DNA of 64,000 bases from Lantana camara (taxonomy: Eukaryota > Streptophyta > Magnoliopsida > Lamiales > Verbenaceae), in assembly GCA_037501455.1 (NCBI GenBank), contig CM074855.1, positions 51,901,001-51,965,000 on the forward strand. The letters run 5' to 3'. The notes beneath the pieces are model-generated. The model made no database searches. It was not told where the DNA came from and saw only the letters and a program-made list of their open reading frames with translations. Made by a program: the position numbers and the translations under genes. Shown here piece by piece: positions 59,288 to 64,000 of this stretch. How positions within the stretch are numbered: the stretch's first letter is position 1; each line of letters opens with the position of its first letter.

Positions 59288-62200
59288 CTAGTCCTGCTCG
59301 AACAACTCCGGGTGGAACCGTTTCATCTTATCCTCTGTTTCCCACGTTGCTTCCTCGGTTTTATCGCTTCTCCACAAAACCTTAACCATGGGAATTCTCC
59401 GGTTTCTCAATTCCTGAAATTTCCGATCCATAATCTTAACCGGCCTCTGAATAAATGTCAAATTCGGTTCCAGTTCAACTTCTTCCACGGGGAGAATCGT
59501 AGTCTCATCGGGGTAATATTTCCTTAGCTGAGATACGTGGAACACATTGTGAATCCCCGTAAGACTCGGTGGTAGGTCCAGTCGATAGGCTACCTCGCCT
59601 ATTCTTTCAAGAATCTCGAACGGACCTAAGTAGCGAGGATTAAGCTTTCCTCCTTTCCCGATCCGGGTGAAACCTTTCCTTGGTGACACCTTCAAGAATA
59701 CCCGGTCACCCACTTCAAATTCTAGATCTCTTCGGCGCTTATCCGCATAGCTCTTCTGCCTATCTTGCGCGGCTTTCATCCGTTGTTGAATCATCTGCAC
59801 CTTTTCAATCATAGCTTGGACGACTTTAGAAGGCCTTTCGAACCTTTCACCTTTCTTTACCCCTTCCTGTTTCGACCATTTCCATTCCTCCAAGTCGAAG
59901 AACAACGGAGACCGGCATTTTCTTCCATAAAGTAACTCGTAAGGAGCCATCCCGATCGAAGCCTGAAAGCTGTTATTATAAGCAAACTCGATCAAGGGAA
60001 GCTGTTCTGACCACGAGTTCTGAAAATCCATCGCGCAAGCCCGAAGAAGATCCTCCAAATACCTGATTAGCCTTTCAGTTTGGCCGTCTGTTTGAGGGTG
60101 AAATGCTGTACTGAACTTAAGCTTCGTCCCCAAGACGGCCTGTAACTCCTGCCACAACTTAGAAGTAAATCTCGGGTCTCGATCTGAAACTATGCTCACC
60201 GGAATACCATGAAGTCGAATGATCTCTCTGTTATAGATTTCAGCCAACTTCGGGATCTTATAGGACATCCGGACCGGTAGAAAGTGAGCAGACTTGGTGA
60301 ATCTATCCACGATTACCCAAATACCATCAAACCCGCCTTTAACCTTCGGTAATCCGGAAACAAAGTCCATCGTTACTTGTTCCCACTTCCACTCGGGAAT
60401 AGGTAACGGTTGTAGAAGTCCCGCGGGTTTTTGGTGCTCAGCTTTCACTCTCTGACAAGTCAGGCAATGTTTCACATACTCTGCCACATCTCTCTTCAAC
60501 CCGTTCCACCAATAAAATTGCTTCAAATCCTTATACATCTTGTTTCCTCCGGGGTGGATCGAGTAGGCTGACTTGTGAGCTTCCTCGAGTAGGACCCGTC
60601 TCAATTCTTCAGGTACTACTACTCTGTTCTTAAACCGAAGTAACCCGGTCTCATCAAACCCAAACGGACTCTCCGGGTCATCCTTAGCCTTACTTGCAAG
60701 TTTCTGTACTTCCGGATCCCTATTCTGAGCCTCAAATAACTGATTCTTTAATTCCGGCTGAACTGTGATATTGGAAACCCGAGCCCGTAATACAATCGGG
60801 GCAACTTCCTTACTTTCCTCTATTTCCAAACTCGATACACTCGCCTTCCTGCTAAGTGCATCGGCGACCACATTGGCTTTCCCGGGATGGTACTTAATTG
60901 TACAATCATAATCTTCCAACTTTTCCATCCAACGCCGTTGCCTCATATTTAAATCCTTCTGTGTGAATAAATACTGGAGGCTCTTGTGGTCGGTAAATAT
61001 CTCAAAGGAAGTCCCGTAAAGATAATGTCTCCATTTCCCAAGAGCAAAGATCACGGCTGCAAGCTCCAGGTCGTGTGTCGGATAATTCCTTTCATATTCC
61101 TTTAGCTTACGGGAAGCATAAGCGATCACTTTTCCTTTCTGAGTTAAAACACAACCTAAGCCTTCCTTAGAAGCATCTGTATACACTGCATACCCTTCTG
61201 AACCCTCGGGAAGCGTTAACACCGGAGCTGAGACTAACTTTTCCTTCAGAAAATTGAAGCTTTGATCACACTTCTCGTCCCAGACAAACTTAACATCCTT
61301 CTTTGTCAACCGGGTTAACGGTGCAGCGATCTTGGAGAAATCCTGAACAAACCTTCTGTAATATCCGGCCAATCCCAAAAAGCTTCTAATCTCTGAGGCA
61401 TTCTTTGGTTTCTCCCACTTAAGCACGGCCTCAATTTTCGAGGGATCGACTTCCAATCCTTTCCCTGAAATCACATGCCCCAAGAAAGAAACCCGATCTA
61501 TCCAAAATTCACACTTGCTGAACTTGGCAAACAACTGATGCTCTTTTAATGTCTGAAGAACAAGTCTGAGATGTCTTGCGTGCTCCTCGGCTGATTTTGA
61601 GAAAACCAGAATGTCATCAATAAATATCACCACAAACTTGTCGAGGAAAGGCCTGAATATCCGGTGCATCATATCCATGAAAGCTGCAGGGGCATTAGTC
61701 AATCCAAAAGGCATAACCACGAACTCATAATGCCCGTACCGAGTATTGAATCCTGTCTTTGGAATGTCTTCTGCTCGGATTCGCAGCTGATAGTATCCCT
61801 GTCTTAAATCCAATTTTGAATACACCTTGGAACCCTGGAGTATATCGAATAACTCCTCAATATGTGGAAGGGGATACTTGTTCTTAATAGTCATCCTGTT
61901 CAACTCCCTGTAATCGATGCACATTCTTAAAGTCCCGTCCTTTTTCTTTACAAACAAAACTGGTGCTCCCCACGGCGAAGAACTTGGCCGAATGTACCCA
62001 ACTTCCAATAAAGCTTCAAGCTGCACTTTTAGTTCCTTTAATTCGGCTGGAGCCATCCGGTAAGGAGTCTTTGAATACGGCTCAGCATTCGGGAAAAGAT
62101 CAATCACGAATTCAATCTCCCGCTCAGGAGGCAAAGAATCCAGCTTCTCTGGAAATACTTCGGGGAATTCCTTTACCACTTCAGTATCCTCTAACTTCAC

Positions 62201-63817
62201 CTGATCCTTGGGCTTGTTCAGAATATAAGCAATGAACCCTGTGGCCCCGTCTCTGACTAGTCTCTGAGCCTCTGCAAACGAAAGTAGGGGTACAGTCTTC
62301 GAAGTACAACCCGTAATAACCTCTGAACCCAACTGAACCTTTTTAGCCCGGCAATCCACTGTAGCACAATGCCTGTATAACCATTCCATCCCCAAAATAG
62401 CCCCGTATCTCTCCATTGGCATCACAATAAAGTCTGTCAGAAATTCCCTGCCTTCAATCACAACTGGAACATCCCTGTAAACCTGATCCGTCTCTCGCCT
62501 ACTACCGAAAGGAGTGCTAACTATATAGCGCACAGAAGTACACATAGCAGGCAAAGACAAAGTAATAGCAATAGAATGCGCAAGAAAGGAGTGTGTAGCT
62601 CCCGGATCAAATAATGTATGGATGTTCGTGCCATGGATGCAAATAATACCTTCAACTACTGCAGCGGGGTCAATATCAGCCTCCTGCTCCTCTCCAGCAA
62701 GTGCATAAGCTCGAGCTCTCACCAATGGTCTCGGTCCTGCAGGGGGTGGATCCTGGCGATCCGGACAACCGTCAACCAAGTGCTCGTTACTCCCACAAAT
62801 CAAACACAAGCCTAATCGGCGCCTGCAGTTATCATAGGTGTGCGTAGGATGTCCACACCATGTGCATCTCGGTCTCTGAGGTGGCTGGGGTGGTGCTGGA
62901 GCTCTCGGGCCTCTCAGTAACGGCCCTGCACCCTTCTGTGACGATCCTGCAGTCTTAAACTTCTTCCCAGAGTCCCTCTGTGCTGGAGGTGCAGAATAAA
63001 CCATCGGCCTTTTTCCTGAACTCAAACCCTGGCCTGACTTCGAGCCTGAAGCCTGTCCTGCTCGCTGAGTAGCCCTCCTAGCACTGTCAGAATCCTCGAC
63101 CTTCAGGGCCTTTGCAGTAGCTTTTGCCCAAGTACTGGTATTAGTCGCTTTCAGCGCATCCTGAATGTCCGGTCTCAACCCCTGAACAAACTGCATTGCT
63201 TTGTGAAAGTCATCATTCGCTATGTTGGGTGCATAGCGAGAAAGCCTCTCGAACTCGGCAATGTACTGACCCACGGACCGGCCTCCCTGCTTTAGCTCTG
63301 TAAACTCCCTCAACCTGCGGGTACGGGAAGCTGGAGGAATATACTTGTTTCTGAACTCCCGTACGAAGACCTCCCAGGTGATCTCTGTCCCTGCTGCCGC
63401 CAGAACAATCTCTGTACTCTCCCACCAGGAGTAAGCCTCGCCCTGAATAAGAGTGAGTGTACAGCGGGCCTTCTCCTGACTGTCACAGGGGATAAGCTGC
63501 CAAATCCTTTCAATCTCCTTCAACCACATCTCTGCCTGTATGTCGTCTCCCTTATAGAACTTCGGGGGACGCTGATTCTGGAACTCTCGCAAGATAGCAG
63601 AAATGGGATTCTCTGGAGGTGCTACCTGCGCTGGTGGTGGTGGTGGAGGTACCCGTTCCTGTAACCTCTGATCAATAAGCCCCACTACTGCATTCATGAA
63701 ATCCTGGGGCTGTGCCTGGACAGGTGGAGGAGGTGGTGATCTCTCGCGGCGATGGTGTCGGCGGTGATGATGCCTGTGCCTTGAGGATCGATCACTGTGA
63801 TATCTATCGGGCTCCAT
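59288..63817 (-). CDS. E10 gag-pol-chromodomain polyprotein, Ty3/gypsy chromovirus (1509 aa, intact)
   Basis: This is one uninterrupted frame for all proteins an LTR retrotransposon needs. Gag: a His/Arg/Pro-rich N-terminus, capsid-like domain at about residues 85-240 ([15 protein letters not shown]), and two CCHC knuckles (318-331 and 338-351). Protease: [10 protein letters not shown] with Asp404 (Pro replaces the usual Ser or Thr). RT: about 585-760, catalytic Asp670 in SKLDLRQG and FIDD (Asp734/735). RNase H: Asp881, Glu918, Asp943. Integrase: zinc finger His1081, His1088, Cys1118, Cys1121, and DDE residues Asp1151, Asp1212, Glu1248. A chromodomain-like tail (about 1453-1508, ending [19 protein letters not shown]) is typical of Tekay/Del-type elements and may target silent chromatin. 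The start at 63817 is chosen because gag homology begins soon after and E7 uses the same AGGATG context. Confidence 0.93.
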   Translation of the reverse strand: MEPDRYHSDRSSRHRHHHRRHHRRERSPPPPPVQAQPQDFMNAVVGLIDQRLQERVPPPPPPAQVAPPENPISAILREFQNQRPPKFYKGDDIQAEMWLKEIERIWQLIPCDSQEKARCTLTLIQGEAYSWWESTEIVLAAAGTEITWEVFVREFRNKYIPPASRTRRLREFTELKQGGRSVGQYIAEFERLSRYAPNIANDDFHKAMQFVQGLRPDIQDALKATNTSTWAKATAKALKVEDSDSARRATQRAGQASGSKSGQGLSSGKRPMVYSAPPAQRDSGKKFKTAGSSQKGAGPLLRGPRAPAPPQPPQRPRCTWCGHPTHTYDNCRRRLGLCLICGSNEHLVDGCPDRQDPPPAGPRPLVRARAYALAGEEQEADIDPAAVVEGIICIHGTNIHTLFDPGATHSFLAHSIAITLSLPAMCTSVRYIVSTPFGSRRETDQVYRDVPVVIEGREFLTDFIVMPMERYGAILGMEWLYRHCATVDCRAKKVQLGSEVITGCTSKTVPLLSFAEAQRLVRDGATGFIAYILNKPKDQVKLEDTEVVKEFPEVFPEKLDSLPPEREIEFVIDLFPNAEPYSKTPYRMAPAELKELKVQLEALLEVGYIRPSSSPWGAPVLFVKKKDGTLRMCIDYRELNRMTIKNKYPLPHIEELFDILQGSKVYSKLDLRQGYYQLRIRAEDIPKTGFNTRYGHYEFVVMPFGLTNAPAAFMDMMHRIFRPFLDKFVVIFIDDILVFSKSAEEHARHLRLVLQTLKEHQLFAKFSKCEFWIDRVSFLGHVISGKGLEVDPSKIEAVLKWEKPKNASEIRSFLGLAGYYRRFVQDFSKIAAPLTRLTKKDVKFVWDEKCDQSFNFLKEKLVSAPVLTLPEGSEGYAVYTDASKEGLGCVLTQKGKVIAYASRKLKEYERNYPTHDLELAAVIFALGKWRHYLYGTSFEIFTDHKSLQYLFTQKDLNMRQRRWMEKLEDYDCTIKYHPGKANVVADALSRKASVSSLEIEESKEVAPIVLRARVSNITVQPELKNQLFEAQNRDPEVQKLASKAKDDPESPFGFDETGLLRFKNRVVVPEELRRVLLEEAHKSAYSIHPGGNKMYKDLKQFYWWNGLKRDVAEYVKHCLTCQRVKAEHQKPAGLLQPLPIPEWKWEQVTMDFVSGLPKVKGGFDGIWVIVDRFTKSAHFLPVRMSYKIPKLAEIYNREIIRLHGIPVSIVSDRDPRFTSKLWQELQAVLGTKLKFSTAFHPQTDGQTERLIRYLEDLLRACAMDFQNSWSEQLPLIEFAYNNSFQASIGMAPYELLYGRKCRSPLFFDLEEWKWSKQEGVKKGERFERPSKVVQAMIEKVQMIQQRMKAAQDRQKSYADKRRRDLEFEVGDRVFLKVSPRKGFTRIGKGGKLNPRYLGPFEILERIGEVAYRLDLPPSLTGIHNVFHVSQLRKYYPDETTILPVEEVELEPNLTFIQRPVKIMDRKFQELRNRRIPMVKVLWRSDKTEEATWETEDKMKRFHPELFEQD

Positions 63818-64000
63818 CCTGAAATCAGAACACTAAACATGCGTGGCTTGATCAATAAATGCAAATGTGTGCATAGAATTTCCATAATATCAGGTAGCAC
63901 ATATTCAAGGAAGATCAAGTAGTGCAATTAATGCGAATAGGGGAGTAAATCAAGTAAATTAGCCCAATGCAGACTCCCAAATACCACATAATCCTATGCC
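63818..64000 (-). mobile_element. E10 5' leader between gag and the 5' LTR (partial)
   Basis: The sequence upstream of the gag start runs off the window. It resembles the equivalent leader of E7 (44738-44900), with words such as 'aaacatgcgtgg...tgatcaataaatgcaa'. The primer site and 5' LTR lie beyond 64000. Confidence 0.7.

Overview
This window looks like plant nuclear heterochromatin. It is AT-rich, I see no rRNA, tRNA or intact host gene, and almost every base belongs to LTR retrotransposons inserted into one another. Most are one broad group of Ty3/gypsy elements: LTRs of about 2-3.4 kb, a tRNA-Met-type primer site (TGGTATCAGAGC or TGGTATCAAAGC), 5-bp target duplications (TSDs), and, where coding survives, gag-PR-RT-RNaseH-INT-chromodomain in one frame, which resembles the Tekay/Del chromovirus lineage. 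Names used here: E = element with internal sequence; P and M = plus- and minus-oriented LTRs; C = a different, copia-like LTR.

Left block (1-8172): E1 (minus; internal 1-1672, 5' LTR M1 1673-4925) sits in an LTR whose tail is P1 (4926-5716). Next come a complete TRIM (5726-6193) and solo LTR P2 (6203-8172, TSD AAGAG).

Middle block (8178-27206): E4 is a decayed plus-strand gypsy element (pol 20332-24946, 3' LTR P4 from 24976). Its pol is interrupted by LTR M2 and solo LTR C2 (21411-23360, TSD AGGCT). M2 is split by solo LTR C1 (9602-19224, TSD ATTAA), C1 by the deleted element E3 (9791-18046), and E3 by solo LTR P3 (13699-16293): five levels.

Right block (27207-64000): E5 (plus) is inserted in P4. 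Its 5' LTR P5 contains a foldback MITE (28051-28333, 10-bp TSD) and solo LTR M5 (29756-32861, TSD GGTTG). The E5 internal region carries a captured piece of a host ARGONAUTE gene (AGO4/6/9 type), split by solo LTR M6 (33797-49313, TSD GAAGG). M6 holds E7, a complete 12.6-kb minus element (35601-48249, TSD AAAGG) with a gag remnant but no pol, itself split by solo LTR P6 (39797-43035, TSD ATCTC). Further right E5 is interrupted by E8 (from 50475), E8 by M9 (55397) and M9 by E10 (56580 to beyond the window). E10 holds the only intact large ORF, a 1509-aa gag-pol-chromodomain protein (59288-63817, minus).

The most unusual structure is a GC-rich cassette about 0.3-1.4 kb into the gypsy LTRs, built from short palindromes. 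The palindromic word differs completely between subfamilies (GGGAACGGCCGTTCCC, GACACGGCCGTGTC, AAATCCACC/GGATTT, GGGTAAC/GTTACCC, CCCC/GGGG), but the geometry is kept: palindromes usually come in pairs 31-35 bp apart centre to centre, with longer gaps between pairs. I know of no description of this. All alignments, counts and spacings were made by eye.
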